Assembly: GCF_900078675.2 (NCBI RefSeq)
Contig: NZ_LT546237.1
Location: forward strand, 2,559,876 to 2,623,875
Direction: 5' to 3'
Origin: Mycobacterium interjectum
GTDB lineage: Bacteria; Actinomycetota; Actinomycetes; Mycobacteriales; Mycobacteriaceae
DNA: 64,000 bases
This document shows, piece by piece, positions 51,100 to 58,428 of this stretch (the stretch's first letter is position 1; every line of letters begins with the position of its first letter). The position numbers and the translations under genes are program-made. Under the pieces are notes generated by a model, which did no database searches, had not been told where the DNA came from, and was given only the letters and a program-made list of their open reading frames with translations.

Positions 51100-52200
51100 G
51101 TGCCTACGAGTGAGCTCGACGAGCTGCGCAGCGTCGTTCGCGACTACCTGACTGCCACATCGCCCAGCGAGACGGTGCGTAAGCTGATGGCGACGGACAC
51201 CGGGTACGACGAGGCGTCGTGGCACCAGATGGCCGGAGAGTTGGGTCTGCACGGCATCGGCGTCCCCGAGCGGTGGGGCGGGGCGGGTGCTGGTATGGCC
51301 GAACTGGCGGTGGTCTTCGAGGAAATGGGACGCGCGCTGCTGTGCTCCCCGTTTTTCGCCACCGTGGCGCTGGCGGCCCAAGCCATTCTCGCCAGCGGCG
51401 ATGACGCGGCGGCGGAAGAGTTCCTCCCCGGGCTCGTTGACGGCTCTGCCACCGCGACGCTGATACTCAACGGCCGCCTGGACGCCTGGGACCCCGCCGC
51501 CGTGACACTTAAGGCCGAGCGCCATGGCGCCGCCTATCGGGTCCACGGTGAGGCGCCGCTCGTGATCGATGGTCACACCGCGGACGTCGTCCTTATCGCG
51601 GCCGGCACTGACGCCGGCATTTCGTTACTGGCGATCCGCGCCGGGGCAGACGGGGTTCGCCGCGCACCGCTGGCCGGCCTCGACCGGACCCGCAAGCTGG
51701 CCCGGTTGGAGTTCACCGGGGCGCCAGCAACGTTGATCGGAGCCGACGGCGGTGCTGCCGACTTCTTGGCGCGCACGTCGGACCTCGCCATTGTCACGCT
51801 GACGGCCGAACAGCTCGGCGCTGCGCAACGCTGCCTCGACATGGCCGTCGACTACGCCAAGCATCGAATTCAGTTCGGTCGGCCAATCGGCAGTTTCCAA
51901 GCGATCAAGCACCGCTGCGCGGACATGTTGGTCCAGGTTGAGGGTGCACGTTCGGCCGTGTCGCATGCGGCCGAGGTGGCCCACACCGATGACCTGCCGA
52001 CCGCCGCATCGGTCGCGAAAATGGTCTGTTCGGAAGCCTTCCTCCAGGTTGCGCTCGACAACATGCGCATCCACGGCGGCATCGGCTTCACCTGGGAACA
52101 CGATGCCCACCTGTTCGTCCGTCGCGCCAAGACCACCGAGTTGACCTTCGGCGACCCCGACTACCACGCCCAACGCCTGGCCACACTCGTTTCCCCATGA
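51100..52200 (+). CDS. Acyl-CoA dehydrogenase, short (beta-type) FadE
   Basis: A 366-residue FadE with the short-class C-terminus (HGGIGFTWEHDAHLFVRRAKTTELTFGDP). It also has IGVPERWGGAGAGMAEL and VDYAKHRIQFGRPIGSFQAIKHRCADML. No long partner is adjacent on this strand; the long FadE at 47488 across the divergent promoter is one possibility. GTG 51100 is used. The gap 50854-51099 holds operator S3 and a possible 42-codon frame that I do not call. An LLM gene follows after 10 bases. Confidence 0.9.
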   Translation: MPTSELDELRSVVRDYLTATSPSETVRKLMATDTGYDEASWHQMAGELGLHGIGVPERWGGAGAGMAELAVVFEEMGRALLCSPFFATVALAAQAILASGDDAAAEEFLPGLVDGSATATLILNGRLDAWDPAAVTLKAERHGAAYRVHGEAPLVIDGHTADVVLIAAGTDAGISLLAIRAGADGVRRAPLAGLDRTRKLARLEFTGAPATLIGADGGAADFLARTSDLAIVTLTAEQLGAAQRCLDMAVDYAKHRIQFGRPIGSFQAIKHRCADMLVQVEGARSAVSHAAEVAHTDDLPTAASVAKMVCSEAFLQVALDNMRIHGGIGFTWEHDAHLFVRRAKTTELTFGDPDYHAQRLATLVSP

Positions 52201-52210
52201 AAGGACCCTC

Positions 52211-53113
52211 GTGACCGTTTGCTTCTCCCTCGAACTGCCCACCCAACGCGTCGAGGCGGTCGACGAGTTCGTGACCGCCGACGCGATTGCCGACATCGCG
52301 CGAGTGGCCGAGGCGAGCGGATTCGGCGCAGTCCACGTCACCGACCACCCCGCCCCCGACGCGAAGTGGCTCGACCACGGCGGCCACCACGCCCTTGATC
52401 CGTTCGTCGCGTTGGCGTTCGCCGCCGCCGCGACGACCGACGTCAAGTTGCTGACCAATGTCTACATCGCCGCTTACCGCAACCCCTTTCTCGGTGCCAA
52501 GTCGATTCAAAGCCTCGCCGCGCTGTCGAAGGGGCGACTCATCCTCGGTACCGCTGCGGGTTATCTCAAGCCCGAATTCAGAGCCCTCGGAATCGATTTC
52601 GACAGCCGCGGCGCCCTGCTCGACGAGGCACTCGACGTCTTGGACAAAGTGCTCACCGGTGCGGATATCGCCTATGAAGGGTCGTCGTTCGCCGCCCGCG
52701 GTGTGCGGCTGCGGCCACTGCCCGCCACTCCGCCACCGGTGTGGGTCGGCGGCAACAGCAAGCCTGCGGTACGCCGGGCGGTATCGCGCGCCCAGGGGTG
52801 GGCGCCGTTCAATACCTTCGGCTACGCCGCGGCGTCGCGTACCGCGGAGATCTCGACGATCGACGAGTTGGAGCTCGCCATCGACTGGGCCAAGCAACAC
52901 GCGGCCGAAGTCGGCCGCACCGCACCGCTGGACATCTGCTTCTCGGCGGGAAGCCTCTTGGACGACAGCAGATCGGCCGACGAACGTCACGCGACCATCG
53001 CACGACTCGAGGCGGCGGGGGTCACCTGGCTCACCATCGCTCCGCAGGGCGCCGACCGAGCCGAACTCATCGACCGTTCCCGTGCTTTCGCCGAGGAGTT
53101 CATCACGGCATGA
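52211..53113 (+). CDS. LLM class F420-dependent oxidoreductase
   Basis: A 300-residue luciferase-like TIM barrel. Segments are GFGAVHVTDHPAPDAKWLDHGGHHALDPFVAL-like (read in parts), DVKLLTNVYIAAYRNPFLGAKSIQSL, GRLILGTAAGYLKPEFRALG, PPPVWVGGNSKPAVRRAV and WLTIAPQG. The GTG start has AAAGGA upstream. It is coupled to the short FadE in a two-gene operon. Third LLM of the window, with a DHP motif unlike the other two, so it is not a simple duplicate. Confidence 0.9.
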   Translation: MTVCFSLELPTQRVEAVDEFVTADAIADIARVAEASGFGAVHVTDHPAPDAKWLDHGGHHALDPFVALAFAAAATTDVKLLTNVYIAAYRNPFLGAKSIQSLAALSKGRLILGTAAGYLKPEFRALGIDFDSRGALLDEALDVLDKVLTGADIAYEGSSFAARGVRLRPLPATPPPVWVGGNSKPAVRRAVSRAQGWAPFNTFGYAAASRTAEISTIDELELAIDWAKQHAAEVGRTAPLDICFSAGSLLDDSRSADERHATIARLEAAGVTWLTIAPQGADRAELIDRSRAFAEEFITA

Positions 53114-53120
53114 GGCACGC

Positions 53121-53564
53121 TCAGGCCATCAGGCTATCGGCCGCGAACGCGTCCACGCTGATCCGGCGATGGGCGAACAGCCACCGACCGTTGACCGGGA
53201 TCAGTACATCCCGGTAGCGGCCCCAGTGGTCGAGCCCGATGTCAGTGTGGACGGCGAAGTAACTGCTGACCTCGACCCTGTCGCGGGCCACCGATCCGAA
53301 CCGGATGCTGGAGACGTGGTGGCGGACGTGAGTCAGGCTGCGCCCCGCCGCTTGCCCCGAATCCGAAGGCCGGGTCACCGCGCCGAGGCCGGCCTCGATT
53401 GCCGCGGCCCCCGTCAGCGGTTCGACACCTCCGGTGAACTCCAATACGCCCTCCTCGCCAAAGCACGACGCGAGCGCGGGGAGATCGAATCGATCGGTGG
53501 CCGCGGTGTAGTCGGCTAGCGTCTGCCGCACCGACTCCCGTACCTCAAGCTCCCAAGCCTCCAC
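53121..53564 (-). CDS. SnoaL/NTF2-like domain protein
   Basis: A 147-residue cone-shaped alpha+beta-barrel protein. Segments are LADYTAATDRFDLPALASCFGEEGVLEFTGG, RSLTHVRHHVSSIRFG and LDHWGRYRDVLIPVNGRWLFAHRRIS. Relatives act as isomerases, dehydratases, cyclases or ligand-binding proteins. The His-His pair and Asp/Trp in the barrel suggest a binding or catalytic pocket, but no specific role can be given. It is alone on its strand, convergent with the LLM gene and divergent from the isochorismatase-like gene 49 bases away. Confidence 0.86.
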   Translation of the reverse strand: MEAWELEVRESVRQTLADYTAATDRFDLPALASCFGEEGVLEFTGGVEPLTGAAAIEAGLGAVTRPSDSGQAAGRSLTHVRHHVSSIRFGSVARDRVEVSSYFAVHTDIGLDHWGRYRDVLIPVNGRWLFAHRRISVDAFAADSLMA

Positions 53565-53596
53565 CTGACCTCCTCACAAACGAGCATTTCCGCACA

Positions 53597-53614
53597 CGAT
53601 AACGTTTGTTCTCA
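53597..53614. promoter_or_regulatory. Operator candidate S4 over a leaderless promoter: CGATAA-N6-TTCTCA
   Basis: GATAA and TTCTC arms (one mismatch) flank CGTTTG. TAACGT at 53600-53605 fits the -10 pattern TANNNT and ends 8 bases before ATG 53614, so the operator would cover both -10 and start point of a leaderless transcript. The next promoter, at 54283, carries nearly the same words. Confidence 0.5.
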
Positions 53615-54243
53615 TGCCACATCCAAGCCTCCAGGACCTGCTTGATCCCGCCACCACCGCGCTCGTGACCCAAGAGTGTCAGGGCGGCGTGATCGGACCG
53701 CAGGCTGGCCTCCCCTTGCTCGCCGAAGAGGCCCGGCGCGAGGCCATTCCCAACATCGCCAAACTGCTCGACGCGGCCAGGACGGCCGGTGTCACGGTCG
53801 TGCACTGCCTGGTCCAACGGCGCGCCGACGGTCGCGGTTCCAACACGAACGCCCGGTTGTTCGCGGCGGGCAAATCCTTCAGCGTCGACCTCACGCCCGG
53901 TAGCGCGGGGGCGTCAGTACTGCCGGAGTTGGGCCCACTCGATACCGACATCGTTCTCACTCGCACCCACGGCGTCGGCCCGATGTGCGGCACCGATCTC
54001 GACTCTGTGCTGCGCAACCTGGGCATCAAGACGGTTGTGGGGGTGGGCGTTTCGGTCAACGTCGCGATTACAAACTTCGTGATGGACGCCGTGAACCGTG
54101 GCTACCAGTTCGTTCTACCGCGGGACGCGGTGAGTGGATACCCGCGGGAGTACGCGGATTCGATCATCGACAACACCCTGTCCCTGCTCGCGACCGTGAC
54201 CCCGTCCAGTGCGGTTGTCGACGCGTGGAATGCGTTGGCCTGA
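53614..54243 (+). CDS. Isochorismatase-fold cysteine-hydrolase-like protein lacking the catalytic triad
   Basis: A 209-residue isochorismatase-fold protein. The usual Asp/Lys/Cys triad is not conserved. The DxQ near the N-terminus is ECQ (E21), the KxxxS region reads LTRTHGVG (Arg117), and the catalytic Cys position in the TDVCV segment is Val (VGVSVNVAI, V150). The fold segments MDAVNRGYQFVLPRDAVSG are normal. It may be a binding protein or use other chemistry. No ribosome-binding site precedes ATG 53614, consistent with leaderless translation. An amidohydrolase follows after 99 bases. Confidence 0.85.
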   Translation: MPHPSLQDLLDPATTALVTQECQGGVIGPQAGLPLLAEEARREAIPNIAKLLDAARTAGVTVVHCLVQRRADGRGSNTNARLFAAGKSFSVDLTPGSAGASVLPELGPLDTDIVLTRTHGVGPMCGTDLDSVLRNLGIKTVVGVGVSVNVAITNFVMDAVNRGYQFVLPRDAVSGYPREYADSIIDNTLSLLATVTPSSAVVDAWNALA

Positions 54244-54282
54244 CCGATAGCGTCACCCGACCTGGATGTTGCGGGACGAGGG

Positions 54283-54299
54283 TGATAACGTCATTCTCA
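54283..54299. promoter_or_regulatory. Operator-like site S5: TGATAA-N5-TTCTCA
   Basis: TGATAA and TTCTCA are separated by CGTCA, one base shorter than in S1-S4. TAACGT at 54286-54291 fits a -10 box. The GATAACGT...TTCTCA arrangement matches S4. It would start a transcript with about 45 bases of leader before ATG 54343, which has AGGAGG upstream. Confidence 0.42.
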
Positions 54300-54342
54300 A
54301 ATAGCGTAAATGATCATATTCGCTGCGCAGGAGGAAAGTCCC

Positions 54343-55536
54343 ATGTCTTCCCGTTCATTGCCGTACCCGGTTTTCGACATCGACAACCACATGTACGAGA
54401 CGACGGACGCACTGACCAAGTACCTGCCGAAGGAGCACCGCGGAAAGGTCGGTTACGTCGAGGTCAACGGCCGGCCCAAACTGGTCGTCAAGGACCACAT
54501 CAGCCACATGATCCCCAATCCGACATTTGAGCGGGTGGCCAGGCCGGGCAGCGCCGAGGACTACTTCCTGGGCAACAATCCCGAAGGCCTCAACTTCCGC
54601 GAGTTCATCGGCGAGGCAATGAATGTCATCCCCGCCTACCAGGCGCCCGCACCCCGCCTAGAGCTGATGGACGAACTGGGCATCGACCAGTGCGTAATGT
54701 ACCCGACCCTCGCCAGCCTCATCGAAGAACGCACCACCGACGACGTCATACTCACCCACGCGATCATCCACGCGCTCAACGAGTGGATGCACGAGCACTG
54801 GACATTCAACTACCACGACCGGATCTTCCCGACGCCCGTCATCTGCTTGCCGCTGGTGGACGAAGCCATCAGAGAGTTCCACTGGGGCCTCGAACGCGGC
54901 ATGAAGACGTTCCTGGTCCGGCCCGCACCCGTGCCCAGCCGCTTCGGCGGTTCGCGCTCCATGGGCCTGCCCGAATTCGACCCGTTCTGGGAAGAGGTCG
55001 TCAACGCCGGCATGCCAGTCACCATGCATGCCTCGGACAGCGGCTATCAGAAGCACCTCATGGAGTGGGAGGGCGGCGACGAGTACCTGTCCTTCAAGCC
55101 GAGTGCGCTACGGGAGGTCGTGATGGGCCACCGCGCCATCGAGGACACCCTGGCCGCGATGATCTGCCACGGCGCGCTCTCGCGCTTCCCAGATCTGAAA
55201 ATATTGTGCGTCGAGAACGGCAGCGGCTGGGTACGCAACCTGCTCGAGCAGCTCAACACCGCCTACAAGATCATGCCCAAGGAGTTCGAGGAGCATCCCG
55301 TCGAGGTGTTCAAGCGCAATATTTACATCCACCCGTTCCTCGAAGACGACGTCAAGGGAATCGTCGACATCATGGGCGAGGACCACGTGATGTTCGGCTC
55401 CGATTTCCCTCACCCCGAGGGCATCGGGGACCCCCTGAGCTTCGTCGACCGGCTGGACGGCATCTCGGAATCGACCAAGGCAAAAATTATGGGCGGCAAC
55501 GCTATTGAGCAGTTGAAACTCAACGTCCCCGCATGA
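54343..55536 (+). CDS. Amidohydrolase-2 family metal-dependent hydrolase/decarboxylase
   Basis: A 397-residue TIM-barrel protein. The metal motif DIDNHMYETTD lies at about 12-22, VTMHASDSGYQKHL gives the later His, CVENGSGWV follows, and FGSDFPHPEG gives the terminal Asp. ATG 54343 is supported by AGGAGG; ATG 54310 lacks one. Closest in the window to the gene at 43150. Its stop overlaps the MaoC start as ATGA, so the two act together. In this context the product of the barrel enzyme is probably a substrate or product of the hydratase. Confidence 0.93.
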   Translation: MSSRSLPYPVFDIDNHMYETTDALTKYLPKEHRGKVGYVEVNGRPKLVVKDHISHMIPNPTFERVARPGSAEDYFLGNNPEGLNFREFIGEAMNVIPAYQAPAPRLELMDELGIDQCVMYPTLASLIEERTTDDVILTHAIIHALNEWMHEHWTFNYHDRIFPTPVICLPLVDEAIREFHWGLERGMKTFLVRPAPVPSRFGGSRSMGLPEFDPFWEEVVNAGMPVTMHASDSGYQKHLMEWEGGDEYLSFKPSALREVVMGHRAIEDTLAAMICHGALSRFPDLKILCVENGSGWVRNLLEQLNTAYKIMPKEFEEHPVEVFKRNIYIHPFLEDDVKGIVDIMGEDHVMFGSDFPHPEGIGDPLSFVDRLDGISESTKAKIMGGNAIEQLKLNVPA

Positions 55537-56009
55537 TCCAGGCGCCCACTTCCCCGAAGGTGTACGACGGGATCGCCGGCTTCGAGGCCCACGTCGGCGA
55601 GCATCTCGGCTACAGCGACTGGCGCCGGGTCACACAGAAGGAGATCGACCTGTTCGCCGAGGCGACCGGAGATCATCAGTGGATTCATGTCGACCAGGAG
55701 AAGGCTGCCACCGGCCCCTATGGCCGGACCATCGCACACGGGTATTTGACCTTGTCGCTGGTACCCATTCTGGTGCAACAGATTTACCGGGTGACCGGAT
55801 TGGCGATGCAGGTGAATTACGGCGTCGATAAGCTGCGGTTCCCCGCACCGGTACCGGTCGACTCCCGCATCAGGGCGGGCGCCGAGCTATTGAAAGTGGA
55901 GCGCAACGAGAGCGGAGGCCGGGCCACAGTGCGCGTCACCGTCGAAGTCGAGGGAAGCGACCGGCCGGCGTGTGTCGTCGACACGATCGCCGCGATGGTC
56001 GACGCCTGA
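55533..56009 (+). CDS. MaoC-family (R)-specific enoyl-CoA hydratase
   Basis: A 158-residue hotdog hydratase. The hydratase-2 motif ATGDHQWIHVD has the catalytic Asp (D47) and His (H52), followed by GPYGRTIAHGYLTLSL. MQVNYGVDKLRFPAPVPVDS is the usual substrate-side strand. It would add water to an enoyl-CoA to give an (R)-3-hydroxyacyl-CoA. It is translationally coupled to the amidohydrolase. The convergent CoA-transferase gene ends 22 bases away. Confidence 0.92.
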   Translation: MIQAPTSPKVYDGIAGFEAHVGEHLGYSDWRRVTQKEIDLFAEATGDHQWIHVDQEKAATGPYGRTIAHGYLTLSLVPILVQQIYRVTGLAMQVNYGVDKLRFPAPVPVDSRIRAGAELLKVERNESGGRATVRVTVEVEGSDRPACVVDTIAAMVDA

Positions 56010-56031
56010 TTAACGAGAATAAGCAAGACCG

Positions 56032-58428
56032 CTACGCGTTCAGCACACGGTTCCCAATGACTCGTTGTTCACGCAGCGTGGCAATCTCCGCATCGGAAAG
56101 TCCGAGTGTCCCCAGCACCTCGGCGTTGTGCTGCCCGAGGGTCGGGGCCGCCGTTCTGTGATGATGCGCGGGACCCGGCGAAATGCGAAACGGCCAGCCC
56201 GGAAACCTCTGCCGCCCAGTGATCGAATGGTTGAGATCTTGATAAAAGCCGCGCGCCTCGAGCTGCTCGACGTCATACATCTGGTCGGCCGCGAGTAGTC
56301 GCTCGGCGGGCACGCCATGCTGGCCCAGCGTTGCCACCAGCTCGTCCGCGGGTTGCCTGCACGTCCAACTGGCAAGTATCTCGTCGAATTGATCATGGTT
56401 TTCCCGGCGGGCCGCTGCGGTCGCGAACCTCGCGTCGTCGCGCAGGTCGGCGCGGTCGATGACGTCGAGTACGGAAAGCCAGTCAGCATCGTCGCGCACC
56501 GACAGCGCGACCCACTCGTCGGGGATGCTGGTTGGGTAGACGCCCTGGGCGTATTCGCGGTGGCGATTTCCCTCGCGTGGCCGCACGGTACCAGTCAGCG
56601 AGTATTCGATGACGGGTTCGGCGGTCACCGCCGCACCGACTTCGATCTGCGCGACCTCGATGAGCTGCCCCTCACCGGTAGACCGCCTGTGCTCGAGCGC
56701 AGCCAGCAGCGCGATGCATGCGTGTACCCCCGCAATCGGGTCCGCGGGGCCCTGCAGATTGCACGGTGGTCCGTCGGCGTAACCGGTCGCGGCCGACATG
56801 CCCGCCACCTGTTCGATGTTCAGCGCCCAGCCGACGTAGTCGCGCCACGGCCCCTCCAAGCCGAACCCGGGCATCCGCACCATGATGACGTCGGGATTGA
56901 TGTTCACGAGGGAGTCGTAGTCCAGACCGAACTGCTCGACCACGCGCGGGGAGAAGTTCTCCACCACCACGTCGGCTTCAGCGGCGAGCCGCCGCGCCAG
57001 TTCGAGACCGGCGGCAGAGGTGAGGTCCAGGGTGACGTCCCGCTTGTTGAGATTGGTCCCCTGCCACAGGGGCCCACGCTCGTACCAGTCATCGCCCTCA
57101 CGCAACAGCGAGCCAGAGTAGCGGTGCCCGTCGGGGCGCTGAATGGATTCGACCTTGACCACGTCGGCCCCGAACGCGCCGAGATAGCACGTCAGGTATG
57201 CACCCGCCCAGAAGGTGCTCAAGTCGAACACCTTCAATCCGGCAAACGGCAGCGAGACGTCGAGGAGGTCGTTCCCCTGGCGGCGTGCGCGGTGTTCGCT
57301 CCACGCGGGCGCCGCAGCGGTTCGGAGGGAGGGAGCGGGCAATGGCGGCGGGACCGGTGTCCTCGAGAAGCGGAAAGGCGCTCCCGGTCGGGTGAATCGC
57401 CATCCGTCAGGTGCCGCCTCGATGAAAAATCCTCGCTCGGCGTACTGCGGACAGCTCAGGATCGTGTCGCCTTGGGTGACCGGCGCCGCGGGTATGCGCA
57501 TGGCCTGACTCAATTCGACCAGGTCGGCAACGGACATCGAATCGAGGAAGGGCTGGGCCTTGGCGAAAAACTCGTCGCGCTCGGGGCCGCCAAGCATGAT
57601 CGCGAGCTGATGCTCGCCGAATTCGGGCAACCCGACCATGGCGCACACGTCCAGCCAGTGCTGGCCGGTCAAACAGTTGATCCCGATCCAACCATCGGCG
57701 GCACGCACGATACCCAGCATCGGCGCGGCTTTGGAATTCGTCGGCAGGCCAAGGCTCTTCAGGCGCGCCGCCATCAGCATCGGGTAGGGCAGCGTCGACA
57801 GCAGCGCCTCGAACGCCGAAACGTCCACCTCGACTGGTCGGTTGGCCCCGGCCGCGACGATTCGCAGCGCCGTCAGCGCACCCAGGGCCGCATATCCGCC
57901 CGTAATGTACTCCGGGATCCGGGCACCCCCCTGGACCGGCGCCCGCCCGGGATCGCGCACATTGACCCAGCCCGCGGCCGCCTGCATTGTCAACGAAGTC
58001 ATCACCCGGTCGCGCAGCGGCCCCTCCTGGCCGAAGCTCGAGATGCGGACGACGACGAGGTTCGGATTGATTTGGCCAAGTGTCGCCACGTCCAAGCCCC
58101 ACTCCAGGCGGTCAGGCGCGCCTGCAGGCAAGTCTTCGACCAGTACATCGGCCTTCGAGATCAATTCGTGGAAGGTCGCGAGGCCGCTTTCCTGACCGAA
58201 ATCGATTGTCGCACCGTGTTTTCCCGCGTTCAAATACTCGAAAAGCCCGCTTCGCTCCGGATCCGGACGCGCTGAGGGGAAGGGCCCCCAACGGCGCAAC
58301 GGATCACCCGAAGGCGACTCGACCTTACACACATCTGCGCCCAGGTCCACAAGCAGCTTCGTGCAGTAGGGCCCCGCGATCTCGGAGGCCAGCTCGACGA
58401 CGCGCAATCCCGACAGAGGCCGGTTCAC
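56032..58428 (-). CDS. Fused double CaiB/BaiF (class III) CoA-transferase
   Basis: A 798-residue protein made of two class III CoA-transferase domains, about 1-385 and 390-798. Both begin with the family pattern (GLRVVELASEIAGPYCTKLL; GLKVFDLSTFWAGAYLTCYL) and DLGADV/DVVKVES. In domain 2 the expected catalytic Asp is in PADPIAG (D563). In domain 1 the matching position is Glu (RIPEYITG, E173). GTG 58428 overlaps the aldehyde dehydrogenase stop. Family members are normally single-domain dimers, so this looks like a covalently linked dimer, perhaps with one active half. Confidence 0.91.
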   Translation of the reverse strand: MNRPLSGLRVVELASEIAGPYCTKLLVDLGADVCKVESPSGDPLRRWGPFPSARPDPERSGLFEYLNAGKHGATIDFGQESGLATFHELISKADVLVEDLPAGAPDRLEWGLDVATLGQINPNLVVVRISSFGQEGPLRDRVMTSLTMQAAAGWVNVRDPGRAPVQGGARIPEYITGGYAALGALTALRIVAAGANRPVEVDVSAFEALLSTLPYPMLMAARLKSLGLPTNSKAAPMLGIVRAADGWIGINCLTGQHWLDVCAMVGLPEFGEHQLAIMLGGPERDEFFAKAQPFLDSMSVADLVELSQAMRIPAAPVTQGDTILSCPQYAERGFFIEAAPDGWRFTRPGAPFRFSRTPVPPPLPAPSLRTAAAPAWSEHRARRQGNDLLDVSLPFAGLKVFDLSTFWAGAYLTCYLGAFGADVVKVESIQRPDGHRYSGSLLREGDDWYERGPLWQGTNLNKRDVTLDLTSAAGLELARRLAAEADVVVENFSPRVVEQFGLDYDSLVNINPDVIMVRMPGFGLEGPWRDYVGWALNIEQVAGMSAATGYADGPPCNLQGPADPIAGVHACIALLAALEHRRSTGEGQLIEVAQIEVGAAVTAEPVIEYSLTGTVRPREGNRHREYAQGVYPTSIPDEWVALSVRDDADWLSVLDVIDRADLRDDARFATAAARRENHDQFDEILASWTCRQPADELVATLGQHGVPAERLLAADQMYDVEQLEARGFYQDLNHSITGRQRFPGWPFRISPGPAHHHRTAAPTLGQHNAEVLGTLGLSDAEIATLREQRVIGNRVLNA

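Noticed and set aside
56010-56031. A GAGAA half-site (AACGAGAATAAGC) resembling the TGAGAA motif
   Set aside because: It lies between two convergent 3' ends where no promoter is expected, and the second half-site is absent.
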